From: an uncultured Rhizobium sp. | GTDB taxonomy: Bacteria > Pseudomonadota > Alphaproteobacteria > Rhizobiales > Rhizobiaceae | DNA length: 64,000 nucleotides | Direction: 5' to 3' | NCBI GenBank assembly: GCA_945952415.1 | Contig: CAMFIF010000011.1 | Span: forward strand, 62,001-126,000 | Shown: piece after piece, positions 49,414-57,344 of the stretch | Layout of the letters: the number at the start of each line of letters is the position of its first letter | Position numbering within the stretch: position 1 is the first letter of the stretch | The notes under the pieces: generated by a model | Database searches by the model: none | Told to the model about the DNA's origin: nothing | The model's input: only the letters and a program-made list of their open reading frames with translations | Position numbers and translations under genes: made by a program

Positions 49414-50217
49414 TCAGCAGGTTTCCGCCGCCCGAAGCATGGGCGCTGCGGCCTCCTGCGCAGCAGGGCGAAGCGCGCAGTCGAAGAGCACGTCGCTGCC
49501 GAGCGCATAGACCTCCGCCGGCGGGCGAAGCGCGGAGGAGAGACGGTCGATCGGGGGCAGGGAAATGCCGGGCCGTCCCGAGCCGATTATGAGAGGCGCG
49601 ATCGCCACATGCAGCCGGTCGACCAGACCGCGCCCGATGAAGCGGGCGATGGTGCGGGCACCCCCCTCCACCAGCACCCGGTCGAGCCCGCGGGCGGAGA
49701 GCCGGTCGAGAATGTCGAGCGGATCGAGCCCGCCGGCGCTGGCGGGAACCTCCACCACCTCCGCCTGGCCATAGGTGCGGTGCGGCCCGCCCTCTGCCCG
49801 GAAGACGAGAACCGGCGCGCCGCCATCATGAAAGAGTGTCTCGGTACCGTCGAGTTCGCCGCGGCAGTCGATCACCACGCGGACGGGATTTGGTCCCTCG
49901 ACCTCCCGCACCGAAAGACGCGGATTGTCCGTCGCGACCGTGCCGGAACCGACGATGACCGCATCCACCAGCGCGCGGCACCGGTGCAGATGGCGCAGGC
50001 CCTCCGGCCCGGATATATCCCGCGCATCGCCGGAAATGGTCGCGACCCGGCCATCGAGCGACTGGCCGACCTGGGCAATCACAAAACGGCCGCCTGCCCC
50101 CGCCAGCGGCCCATAGAGCCGCAGAGCCGCGGAAGAGCCCGCCTCGACCGGCCGCCGGGCGGCCCGCGCCTGCAGCAGGCTCAGCCAGGTTTCGCCGGAC
50201 ATGGTCATGATATGCAT
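49414..50217 (-). CDS. RibD-type pyrimidine reductase, no deaminase domain
   Basis: 267 residues of the RibD C-terminal (dihydrofolate-reductase-like) family. GRFVIAQVGQSLDGRVAT, then DAVIVGSGTVATDNPRLSVR and DRVLVEGGARTIARFI are typical NADPH/substrate segments. The N-terminal cytidine-deaminase-like zinc domain of bifunctional RibD is absent. It may supply the reductase step of riboflavin synthesis or act on a related pyrimidine. AGGGGGG lies seven bases before the ATG; it is 153 bases upstream of ribA on the same strand, so an operon is likely. Confidence 0.85.
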   Translation of the reverse strand: MHIMTMSGETWLSLLQARAARRPVEAGSSAALRLYGPLAGAGGRFVIAQVGQSLDGRVATISGDARDISGPEGLRHLHRCRALVDAVIVGSGTVATDNPRLSVREVEGPNPVRVVIDCRGELDGTETLFHDGGAPVLVFRAEGGPHRTYGQAEVVEVPASAGGLDPLDILDRLSARGLDRVLVEGGARTIARFIGRGLVDRLHVAIAPLIIGSGRPGISLPPIDRLSSALRPPAEVYALGSDVLFDCALRPAAQEAAAPMLRAAETC

Positions 50218-50346
50218 GGTGTACCCCCCTGAAGCGGCAAGGCAGGGCATGGCCCGCTTCGCCATTCTCGGGAAATAGGTAGGCGCCTCAGGCCGCTTCG
50301 CCATAGCGGCCCGCATTTTTTCCCGCAGGCCGCGGGAACCGAAGTT

Positions 50347-51363
50347 TCAGAAGCGAATGAGCGCTTTCACCGCGCGCCGCTCGTCCATGGCGCGATACCC
50401 CTCCGCCACGTCTTCCAGACCGATTTCGAGATCGAAGACGCGGCCAGGATTGATCGTGCCTTTCAGGATCAGATCGATCAGGTGGGGCAGGTAGCGCCGC
50501 ACGGGGGCAGGCCCGCCGAGCAGGTTTTTCTGGGCGAAGAACAGCATCTGCCCGTCCAGCGTCACCCCATGGGGTACCCCGACGAAGCCGATGGACCCGC
50601 CGGGGCGGGCGGCATTGACGGCCTGCATCATGGATTCCTGCGTGCCCACGCATTCGAGCACGGAATCGGCCCCGATGCCGCCGGTGAGCGCCCGGATCTC
50701 GGCCACGCCCTCATCGCCGCGCGCAGTGACGATATCGGTTGCCCCGAATTCCAGCGCCAGTTCCTGCCGCGCCTTGTGGCGGCTCATGGCGATGATGCGT
50801 TCGGCACCCATCTGCCGGGCGGAAAGCACGCCCATGAGGCCCACCGCCCCGTCGCCGACGACCACGGCGGTGCAACCCGGCGTCACCCGGGCGGCATCGG
50901 CCGCGTACCATCCCGTGCCGAGCACGTCGGAGGCTGCAAGCAGGCTGGGAATGAGCGCTTCCGGCGGCGGGCTTTCGGTTGCCACCAGCGTGCCATCGGC
51001 AAGGGGCACCCGGGCATAGGGGGCCTGCGCGCCCGACATGAATTCGCGGTGCTCGCAGGAGGACTGGAAGCCGTTCCTGCAATGGGGGCAGGTGTTGTCG
51101 GAAATGCAGAAGGAACCGACAACGAACTGGCCGGGGCGGATCGTCTGAACCGCGCTGCCCACCTCCACCACCACGCCGCAATATTCATGGCCCATGGCGG
51201 CCGGGCCCTTCATCGCCTGGAGGCCACGATAGGGCCAGAGATCCGAGCCGCAGACGCAGGAGGCGGACAGCTTGATGATGGCATCGGTGGGTTTTTCGAT
51301 TTTCGGCTGCGCCACTTCCTCGCAGCGGATATTGCCGGGTCCATGAAGTATGGTTGCGCGCAT
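50347..51363 (-). CDS. Zinc-dependent alcohol dehydrogenase family protein
   Basis: 338 residues. Catalytic Zn ligands: Cys in SCVCGSDLWPY (about 38) and His-Glu in GHEYCG; structural Zn Cys in NTCPHCRNGFQSSCEH. The NAD(P) fold has VVVGDGAVGLMGVLSARQMG. The protein resembles glutathione-independent or threonine-dehydrogenase-like ADHs. Divergent LysR gene suggests regulation by that protein. GAAGGAG precedes the ATG. Confidence 0.9.
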   Translation of the reverse strand: MRATILHGPGNIRCEEVAQPKIEKPTDAIIKLSASCVCGSDLWPYRGLQAMKGPAAMGHEYCGVVVEVGSAVQTIRPGQFVVGSFCISDNTCPHCRNGFQSSCEHREFMSGAQAPYARVPLADGTLVATESPPPEALIPSLLAASDVLGTGWYAADAARVTPGCTAVVVGDGAVGLMGVLSARQMGAERIIAMSRHKARQELALEFGATDIVTARGDEGVAEIRALTGGIGADSVLECVGTQESMMQAVNAARPGGSIGFVGVPHGVTLDGQMLFFAQKNLLGGPAPVRRYLPHLIDLILKGTINPGRVFDLEIGLEDVAEGYRAMDERRAVKALIRF

Positions 51364-51451
51364 GGGTCACTCCTTCGTGAGACGGGATGTGGAAGCAAAG
51401 ATATAGCGCCTGGCGCGGGCCGCCATTAGACGGCAGGATTCGCTTGCACTT

Positions 51452-51466
51452 ATCGACAGGAACGAT
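51452..51466. promoter_or_regulatory. LysR-type recognition site between ADH and LysR genes
   Basis: ATC-N9-GAT at 51452-51466, with an overlapping CGAT-N5-ATCG dyad at 51463-51475, in the 135-base divergent gap 33 bases before the LysR start. The T-N11-A type pattern is usual for LysR regulators. Confidence 0.5.
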
Positions 51467-51498
51467 CAATCATCGTCGTCTATCGAGCGGGGAGATGA

Positions 51499-52392
51499 AT
51501 GGCGCGCGAGAACTTCAACGAACTTCTGCTTTTTCTGGCGGTTGCAGAGGAAAGAAGCTTCACACGGGCCGCAGCGCGGCTCGGTATGGCGCAGTCCACC
51601 CTCAGCCATGCGGTGCGCCAGCTGGAGGAGCGGCTCGGTCTTCGCCTTCTCACCCGCACCACCCGCAGCGTGGCGACGACGGAGGCCGGGGAGCGCTTGC
51701 GCCTGTCCATGGGCCCGCGCATCCGCGAGATCGAGAGCGAGATCGAGGCGCTGACCGCCTATCGCGACCGGCCTGCCGGCACCGTCCGGATCACGCTCTC
51801 CGATCACGCCATGGAAAGCGTGGTCTGGCCGCGGCTTGCGCCGGTTCTTCGGGCCTATCCGGAGATCCGCCTGGAGCTCAGCATCGACAACGGCTTTCGC
51901 AATATCGTCGAGGACGGGTTCGATGCGGGCATCCGGCTGGGCGAAAGCGTGGAAAAGGACATGGTGGCGGTGCGGATCGGGCCCGACTGGCGACTGGTGG
52001 CGGTGGGGTCGCCGGCCTATTTTGCCGCGCGCGGCGTGCCCGAAAATCCCCATCGGCTGGTCGACCATCTCTGCATCAACCGGCGGCAGGCGCGCACCGG
52101 CGGGCTCTATGCCTGGGAGTTCGAGAAGGACGGCGAAGAGATGCGCGTGCGCGTCGAGGGGCAGCTGACGCTCAACGATTCGAAATCCATGGTGGCGGCG
52201 GCAATCGATGGCTATGGCATAGCCTATGTGCCGGAAAGCGAGGTGGCGGAGGCCGTGGCCACGGGACGCCTGCAGGTCGTGCTCAACGACTGGTCGCCGG
52301 CTTTTAGCGGCTACTACCTCTATTATCCGAGCCGCCGGCAGCAGCTTCCGGCCTTTTCGGTGCTGCTCGAGGCCCTGCGCCACAGGGGGTGA
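51499..52392 (+). CDS. LysR family transcriptional regulator
   Basis: 297 residues. HTH at about 5-65: FNELLLFLAVAEERSFTRAA, then RLGMAQSTLSHAVRQLEERL. The effector domain (about 90-295) has SDHAMESVVWPRLAPVLRAY and LVDHLCINRR segments typical of the DmlR-like group. Divergent from the zinc ADH gene, which it probably controls. GGGGAGATGA precedes the ATG. The inducer is unknown. Confidence 0.93.
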   Translation: MARENFNELLLFLAVAEERSFTRAAARLGMAQSTLSHAVRQLEERLGLRLLTRTTRSVATTEAGERLRLSMGPRIREIESEIEALTAYRDRPAGTVRITLSDHAMESVVWPRLAPVLRAYPEIRLELSIDNGFRNIVEDGFDAGIRLGESVEKDMVAVRIGPDWRLVAVGSPAYFAARGVPENPHRLVDHLCINRRQARTGGLYAWEFEKDGEEMRVRVEGQLTLNDSKSMVAAAIDGYGIAYVPESEVAEAVATGRLQVVLNDWSPAFSGYYLYYPSRRQQLPAFSVLLEALRHRG

Positions 52393-52400
52393 GCCCGCTC

Positions 52401-53327
52401 TCAGGCGGCGGCGCTGGCCCGGTTGCGCCCCGCCGTCTTGGCCGCATAGAGGGCCTGGTCGGCGCGCTGGAACAGCCCGTCGACCCGCTCGCCGGGCCGA
52501 GCGGAGGCAATGCCCGCCGAAAACGTATAGCACAGCAGGGGATAGTCCCGCACGGGCCGGGCCTGCCGGACGGATTCGAGCATGCGCTGCAGGATATGGG
52601 CGGCATCCGACAGTGTCGTGCCGGGCAAGATGAGAATGAACTCCTCCCCGCCGATCCGCCCGATGATGTCGGTCTTGCGCAGGCAGGGCGCCAGACGGGT
52701 GGCGAAATCCTTCAGCACGACATCGCCGGTGGCATGGCCGAAGCTGTCATTGATATGCTTGAAATGGTCGATGTCGAGAATGGCAACGCAGCACCCCTTC
52801 CCCGATCCGTCGCCTGCCGCGCCGCGGGCAAGCATGGTTTCCAGAACCGAGAGGGCATAGCGGCGGTTCGGCAGGCCGGTAAGCTCGTCCGTCTGGGACG
52901 CCCGCAAGGCCCGGTCGCGGTCCTGCCGGAGCGCCCGCTCGCTGCTGCGGATCGAGGTCATGTCGGTAGCAATCGACATCATCCACCCGCTGGAATGCAT
53001 GGTTTCCGTCATCCACAGCCATCGCCCGTCGTGAAGATCGGTCTCGAAGGCGCGCCGGGGAACCTTGCCCCTGCGGGCGGCGGTCATGCGAAGCCAGGCC
53101 TCGAAATCATCGGTCTCGATCAGCGTGCCCCGGCCTTCCTGCCAGCTGCGGCGCATCAGTTCGCTCCAGAGGAGCTGTTCGCCACGCGCCACGCCCCATG
53201 CCTCCCGGAAGGCCTCATTGGCATAGCGCAGCCGGTCGTCCCGGTCATAGACGGCGACGAAGGCCTGCGCGGTCTCCATGAGCTGCAGGGTTTCGAGAAG
53301 CGTCTCCTGGTCCTCGGGCCATTCCAT
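52401..53327 (-). CDS. Diguanylate cyclase with PAS-like sensor
   Basis: 308 residues. N-terminal PAS-like domain (about 10-130: VAVYDRDDRLRYANEAFREA) and C-terminal GGDEF domain (about 145-305) with an active-site RIGGEEF. An RxxD inhibitory site (RKTD) lies five residues before it, so product inhibition by c-di-GMP is expected. DELTGLPNRR is the usual domain start. No membrane helix, so cytosolic. Eight bases from the convergent LysR stop. The promoter is in the AT-richer 53390-53440 zone. Confidence 0.93.
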   Translation of the reverse strand: MEWPEDQETLLETLQLMETAQAFVAVYDRDDRLRYANEAFREAWGVARGEQLLWSELMRRSWQEGRGTLIETDDFEAWLRMTAARRGKVPRRAFETDLHDGRWLWMTETMHSSGWMMSIATDMTSIRSSERALRQDRDRALRASQTDELTGLPNRRYALSVLETMLARGAAGDGSGKGCCVAILDIDHFKHINDSFGHATGDVVLKDFATRLAPCLRKTDIIGRIGGEEFILILPGTTLSDAAHILQRMLESVRQARPVRDYPLLCYTFSAGIASARPGERVDGLFQRADQALYAAKTAGRNRASAAA

Positions 53328-53541
53328 GATCGATCCGACGCGCTCCGGTTCACACCGCCGGGGTTCATTCGTCCCCTGATGATATCCTTATATAGTTCGA
53401 TCCCGTAAGCAGAGTGCTAATCTATCCGTACAAATTGCACCTTCGTGGATCGCAGGGGACAAGAGGGGGGCGACGGGCAGGAAAGCGTCGCAGGCAGGCA
53501 TGGGTGCGGGGGCTGTCCATGGTGAACTGGCGGACCTACCG

Positions 53542-53898
53542 ATGCCGTTGCTGGAGGATGCCCTGGCCAGAACCTATATCGTGCTGATGACGGCGATCCT
53601 CTGCGAGGTGATTGCGACCACGGCCCTTTCCCGATCGGAAAGCTTCACCCGGCTGGTGCCGAGCCTGATTGCCGTTCTCGGCTATGGGGCGGCCTTCTGG
53701 CTTCTCTCCTTCACCATGCGGGTCATGCCATCGGGCATCGTCTATGCCATCTGGTCGGGCATGGGCATCGTGCTGATCACCGCCATTGCCTGGATGCGCT
53801 ACGGACAGGTGCTGGACATGGCGGCCCTGACGGGCCTGTCCTTCATCATCGCCGGCGTGCTGATCATCCATCTCTTCTCGAAATCCGTCAGCCACTGA
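53542..53898 (+). CDS. SMR (EmrE-like) multidrug efflux protein
   Basis: 118 residues, four membrane helices. The membrane Glu needed for drug/proton exchange is in ILCEVIATTALSRSESFTRL; VMPSGIVYAIWSGMGIVLI is the conserved second/third-helix region. The N-terminus (before TYIVLMTAILCE) is longer than in EmrE; starts at ATG 53500 or 53542 are both possible and neither has a strong RBS. Monocistronic. Exports quaternary ammonium or other cations (family knowledge). Confidence 0.88.
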   Translation: MPLLEDALARTYIVLMTAILCEVIATTALSRSESFTRLVPSLIAVLGYGAAFWLLSFTMRVMPSGIVYAIWSGMGIVLITAIAWMRYGQVLDMAALTGLSFIIAGVLIIHLFSKSVSH

Positions 53899-53919
53899 GC
53901 GGTGAGAACGGACAAGCCC

Positions 53920-54012
53920 TCAGGAAAAGAGAGCGCCGAGCAGCAGGAAGAAAGCGGGAAGCGCCAGAACGGGGGCAAGAAGCCAGCGGGCTTCGTAAAT
54001 GCTGTTTTCCAT
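53920..54012 (-). CDS. 30-residue membrane peptide
   Basis: Short open frame with an excellent RBS (AAGGACC just before the ATG). The sequence MENSIYEARWLLAPVLALPA, then a hydrophobic stretch ending in LFS, predicts one membrane helix. The first 14 residues resemble the start of UPF0114/YqhA membrane proteins (Y-x-x-R-W-L-L-A-P), but the rest of that protein is missing. It could be a genuine small membrane protein or the remnant of a YqhA gene. It lies downstream of the DUF1236 gene and may be co-transcribed with it. Confidence 0.6.
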   Translation of the reverse strand: MENSIYEARWLLAPVLALPAFFLLLGALFS

Positions 54013-54129
54013 GGTCCTTCTCCCGGAGATCGGAGGCTTTTGTGAGGAATGGAGGCCGGGGGCGCCGACAGGACGGCGCGCCCCGCGCATGGACGGGGGA
54101 GCGGCAGCTCTCCCCGGATCAGCCGGTCA

Positions 54130-54525
54130 TCAGTCGATGATCTGGATCACCTTGCGCGACGAGGGTTCGACGATGACCCGCTCGTCATTGACAACCGCAT
54201 AGGCATATTTCGGGTTTTCGGGCACCGGCGTCACCACCACGGTTTCCGGCAGGGCCACGCCGACGGCGACCTTTTCCTTCACGACCACCTTTTTCAGGGC
54301 GGGCGCTTCCTGCACATAGGTCACGACCTGCTGCGGCGGCGGATCGATGGCCGTGCCGACCAGTGCACCGGCCACGCCACCCACGGCCGCACCCACCGGA
54401 CCGCCGACGATGGCGCCGGTGACGGCGCCGCCGGCAGCACCGTTGACGGTGGAGGACTGGGCAAGGGCGGGGCCCGCAAGAAGGATCGCGGCCGTGGCCG
54501 CAGTTGCTAGCAGTTTGGGAAGCAT
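54130..54525 (-). CDS. DUF1236 exported protein
   Basis: 131 residues; signal peptide ends at about ALA-QSS (residue 22). A glycine-zipper segment (GAAGGAVTGAIVGGPVGAAV, about 29-48) is followed by a DUF1236 domain: VAVGVALPETVVVTPVPE and YAYAVVNDERVIVEPSSRKV. Rhizobial DUF1236 proteins are envelope proteins of unknown function that are often stress-induced. An EcfG-type promoter lies 50-74 bases upstream, and a two-component operator adjoins it. AAAAGGAG precedes the ATG. Confidence 0.88.
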   Translation of the reverse strand: MLPKLLATAATAAILLAGPALAQSSTVNGAAGGAVTGAIVGGPVGAAVGGVAGALVGTAIDPPPQQVVTYVQEAPALKKVVVKEKVAVGVALPETVVVTPVPENPKYAYAVVNDERVIVEPSSRKVIQIID

Positions 54526-54574
54526 GATCTTCTCCTTTTCATCACTTGGCAGTCCCTATGACCGCTGGGCAACG

Positions 54575-54599
54575 AACGTGTCAGCCCGAGCCGCGTTCC
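54575..54599 (-). promoter_or_regulatory. EcfG (general stress) type promoter of the DUF1236 gene
   Basis: On the minus strand GGAAC (54595-54599), 16 bases, then CGTT (54575-54578), followed by the DUF1236 start 50 bases later. This is the alphaproteobacterial extracytoplasmic sigma EcfG promoter form GGAAC-N16/17-CGTT. Confidence 0.65.
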
Positions 54600-54604
54600 G
54601 CTTG

Positions 54605-54643
54605 CCGGACCTCAGTCCGGGCCGCCCCGGACTTTCGTCCCGG
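54605..54643. promoter_or_regulatory. Tandem CCGGAC-N4-GTCCGG dyads upstream of the NarL-type kinase
   Basis: First dyad CCGGAC-CTCA-GTCCGG (54605-54620), perfect. Second CCGGAC-TTTC-GTCC-CGG (54627-54643), one base out of register. They are 22 bp apart, two helical turns. They lie between the EcfG promoter of DUF1236 and the kinase start, so the response regulator could act both ways. Confidence 0.6.
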
Positions 54644-54728
54644 GTCTTTCCGGGAGGGGCGGAACGAAAGGCCGGGGATCGGCGCTTTGAACGGGATCGA
54701 TCCTCTGTCGCCATGGAGTGGCCCGCCC

Positions 54729-56123
54729 TTGCTGAAACCGAAGGTGAGCTGGAATGCCCGTTCGCTTGCCTGCCAGTTCTTCCTGGCGGGCGGGCTGGTC
54801 TCCATTGCGGCCATGGCGCTGGTGGGGCTGGTGGTTACCCATCTCATCGAGGAGGCGGTGATCCACAATTCCGGTGCGGCGACCGCGCTCTACGTGGACA
54901 GCGTGGTGGCGCCGCTGCTTCCCGACATGCAGACGGCCGCCGTGCTTGACGAGGTGAGTGCGCGCGCGCTCGACGAAACGCTCGGCCAGGGCGCGCTGGG
55001 CGCGCGGCTCGTCTCCTTCCGGCTCTGGCGTGGCGACGGCACCATTCTCTATTCGAACCGCAAGGCACTGGTGGGCAAGGTCTTTCCGCTGAACGACAAG
55101 CTGAAGCGCGCCTTTGCCGGCAATCTCGTCGCCCGCTATGGCGACAGCGACGATCCGGAAAGCCTGGCCGAGGGCAAGGCGGGCCGGCCGCTGATGGAAA
55201 TCTATAATCCCGTCCTGCAGCCCTGGTCCGGCAAGGCGGTGGCGGTGCTGGAATTCTACGAAAATGCGGACGGGCTGGAGGAAAGCCTGAAGCGGGCCCG
55301 CCTGGCGAGCTGGCTGGCGGTGGCCGGGGTGATTGCGGCCTTCTTCCTCAGCCTTTCCGTGCTGGTCATGCGCGGCAGCCGCACCATCGAAACCCAGCGA
55401 CAGGCGCTGAACAGCCGCATTGCCGAGCTTTCCGCGCTTCTTGCGGAAAACCGCAGCCTGGAAAAACGCCTGAAGGGCGCCTCGCAGCGTGCCGCCGCCC
55501 TCAACGAAACCTATCTGCGCGGCATCGCCACCGAACTTCATGACGGGCCGCTCCAGCACATTGCCTATGCCTCGATGCGGCTGGACAGCGATCTTTTCGC
55601 GCCCGAGGGCGGGAAAGACGCGGCCCTTGCGGGCGAAGTCGGCTGGATCCGCGCGAGCCTTGCGGAGGCCACCGCCGAGATCCGCAACCTCTGCCGCGGC
55701 CTGATGCTGCCCGAAATCGAGCATGCGGGCCTAAAGGAGATCGTGACGCGGGTGGTGAATGCCCATCGCCAGCGCACCGGCACCGATGTGGAAACCCGGG
55801 TGGAGGACGATGGCGGCGCGCTTGCACCGGCGGCGCGCATCTCCATCTACCGCTTCATCCAGGAGGCCCTGAACAATGCCTTTCGCCATGCCGACGGCAT
55901 CGACCAGGCGGTAAGGGCCCGCTCGGAAAGGGGCCATGTGCGCATCGAGGTCAGCGATCGCGGACAGGGCTTCGATCCCGCCGAGATCCGCCCCGCAAGC
56001 CTCGGCCTCGTCGGCCTGCGCGAACGCATCCACAGTATCGGCGGCGAATTCGACATTTTCACCGGCCGAAACGGCACCACCGTGACCATGACCTTTGGTC
56101 CCATGCAGGGAGACGACCCATGA
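54729..56123 (+). CDS. Sensor histidine kinase (NarL/DegS type, HisKA_3)
   Basis: 464 residues from the TTG at 54729. Membrane helices at about 15-38 and 198-218 bracket a periplasmic sensor (about 39-195) rich in LWRGDGTILYSNRKALVGKV, a Cache-like pattern. A coiled coil (IETQRQALNSRIAELSALLA) leads to HisKA_3 with the phospho-His in IATELHDGPLQHIAYASMRL and a HATPase_c domain with FIQEALNNAFRHADG and LGLVGLRERIHSIGG. GGAG lies eight bases before TTG; a GTG at 54744 is also possible. The operator dyads upstream argue against the longer frame. Overlaps the regulator gene (ATGA). Confidence 0.88.
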   Translation: MLKPKVSWNARSLACQFFLAGGLVSIAAMALVGLVVTHLIEEAVIHNSGAATALYVDSVVAPLLPDMQTAAVLDEVSARALDETLGQGALGARLVSFRLWRGDGTILYSNRKALVGKVFPLNDKLKRAFAGNLVARYGDSDDPESLAEGKAGRPLMEIYNPVLQPWSGKAVAVLEFYENADGLEESLKRARLASWLAVAGVIAAFFLSLSVLVMRGSRTIETQRQALNSRIAELSALLAENRSLEKRLKGASQRAAALNETYLRGIATELHDGPLQHIAYASMRLDSDLFAPEGGKDAALAGEVGWIRASLAEATAEIRNLCRGLMLPEIEHAGLKEIVTRVVNAHRQRTGTDVETRVEDDGGALAPAARISIYRFIQEALNNAFRHADGIDQAVRARSERGHVRIEVSDRGQGFDPAEIRPASLGLVGLRERIHSIGGEFDIFTGRNGTTVTMTFGPMQGDDP

Positions 56124-56743
56124 ACGCCATCACCATCGGCATCATCGACGACCATCCGCTTTTCCGCGAGGGCGTCGTGCGCAGCCTGACAGAGCTTTCG
56201 GGCTTTTCGATCGTCGGCGAAGGGGCAAGCCGCGACGATGCCCGCGCGATTGCATGCGAGGCGCGGCCGGATGTGCTGCTTCTCGACATTTCCATGCCGG
56301 GCGGAGGCCTGGCCGCCATCGGCGAGGTTCTCTCCACAAGCCCCGCCACCCGCGTGCTGATGCTCACCGCCTCCGAGGACGGCGACCAGCTGATGTCGGC
56401 GCTGCAATCGGGCGCGCGGGGCTATATCCTGAAGGGGGTTGGGGCCCGCAGCCTCGGCGAGGCGATCCGCATGGTCCATGGCGGGGCGCGCTATGTCAGC
56501 CCCTCGATGTCCGCGAAGATCCTCGAAAGCACGCTCGGCACGCCGCGCGAAAGCCGCACGCCGCTGACATCACGGGAAAGGGAAGTGATCGATCTCGTCA
56601 GCCAGGGCCTCTCCAACAAGCATATCGGCCTGAAGCTCGATCTCCAGGAAAAAACCGTCAAGCATCACATGACGCAGATCATGGCCAAGCTTGGAGTTTC
56701 CAACCGCACCGAGGCGGCGCTGACCTGGCGAAGCCTTGCCTAG
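56120..56743 (+). CDS. NarL/FixJ family response regulator
   Basis: 207 residues. Receiver domain with the phospho-Asp in DVLLLDISMPGG (about 54-65) and the acidic pair IIDDHPLFREG; C-terminal LuxR-type HTH (about 140-205) with LTSREREVIDLVSQGLSNKH. Overlaps the kinase gene by four bases, so it is the cognate partner. Expected to bind the CGGAC-N4-GTCCG dyads found on both sides of the pair. The stop overlaps the convergent gene's stop by four bases. Confidence 0.92.
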   Translation: MNAITIGIIDDHPLFREGVVRSLTELSGFSIVGEGASRDDARAIACEARPDVLLLDISMPGGGLAAIGEVLSTSPATRVLMLTASEDGDQLMSALQSGARGYILKGVGARSLGEAIRMVHGGARYVSPSMSAKILESTLGTPRESRTPLTSREREVIDLVSQGLSNKHIGLKLDLQEKTVKHHMTQIMAKLGVSNRTEAALTWRSLA

Positions 56744-57249
56744 CGGAGGTAATGGCTGAGCCGGCGCCGGTCGTCCTCCGTTGCCGGGCGGCTGACGATG
56801 CGCCGACCCCGCTGGTCGCGCATGACGTAGAGATCGCGGCTCACGAGCTCGCTCATGCCATTGGCGTGATGGACCTCGATGGAACCGTCCGCCCCGCGGG
56901 AGGCCCGGGCGGAGGAACCGGGGGAACCCTTGCCGCCCGCGCCCTTGCCCTCTCCTGCTCTGCCGCTGCTTCCGCTGCCGCCGTGACCGCCTTCGCCGCC
57001 CTTGCCCTTGCCGCCTTCCCCACGGCCCTCGCCGCCCCGGCCGCCGCCGTTTCCGTTTCCATTGCCGCCGCCCTTGCCCTCGCCCTTGGCCGCAAGCGCG
57101 GGACCTGCCGGCCCGAGAGGCCCCGCAAGGGGACCGAAGCCGAGAGGGCTTGCCGCAAGCGCCAGCCCGGCGAGAGCAAGCGCCAGCGCCCGCCGGGCCC
57201 GCCTGAGCGGGCCTTTGGCCATACCGGACATATCTGCCGCCTTCCCCAT
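56740..57249 (-). CDS. Glycine-rich exported protein
   Basis: 169 residues. A signal peptide or membrane helix (ALALALAGLALAASPLG, about 21-37) is followed by a very Gly/Lys/Asn/Glu-rich low-complexity stretch (about 55-115, many G-G-x and K-G-x repeats) and a short folded C-terminus (HHANGMSELVSRDLYVMRDQ, then RRRLSHYLR). The folded end recurs in rhizobial proteins without known role. AGGGATAA precedes the ATG. A tandem operator like that of the two-component pair lies 67-95 bases upstream, so it may be a direct target. Confidence 0.65.
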   Translation of the reverse strand: MGKAADMSGMAKGPLRRARRALALALAGLALAASPLGFGPLAGPLGPAGPALAAKGEGKGGGNGNGNGGGRGGEGRGEGGKGKGGEGGHGGSGSSGRAGEGKGAGGKGSPGSSARASRGADGSIEVHHANGMSELVSRDLYVMRDQRGRRIVSRPATEDDRRRLSHYLR

Positions 57250-57315
57250 GCGCTTATCCCTCGAAAATGCCGTCTCCTGCCTAGATAGGCGGGAAGGACG
57301 CGCCGGGGAGAGCGG

Positions 57316-57343
57316 ATCGGACCTTTGTCCGATGGGCTCGGAC
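57316..57343 (-). promoter_or_regulatory. CGGAC-N4-GTCCG dyad plus half-site upstream of the Gly-rich gene
   Basis: ATCGGAC-CTTT-GTCCGAT (57316-57333) is a perfect 7-bp dyad; a second TCGGAC half-site follows at 57338-57343 with a 21-bp offset and the same CTCA spacer start as at 54611. Same motif, spacing and number of copies as upstream of the NarL-type kinase. It ends two bases before the stop codon of the patatin gene. Confidence 0.6.
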
Positions 57344-57344
57344 C

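Noticed and set aside
50319-50342. Hairpin TTCCCGC/GCGGGAA near the ADH stop as a terminator
   Set aside because: The T-run lies on the wrong side of the stem for the minus-strand gene, so it is not a standard terminator.
54546-54728. Longer N-terminus of the NarL-type kinase
   Set aside because: It would cover the tandem operator dyads, and its Arg/Pro-rich sequence has no family match; the membrane helix starts soon after 54729.
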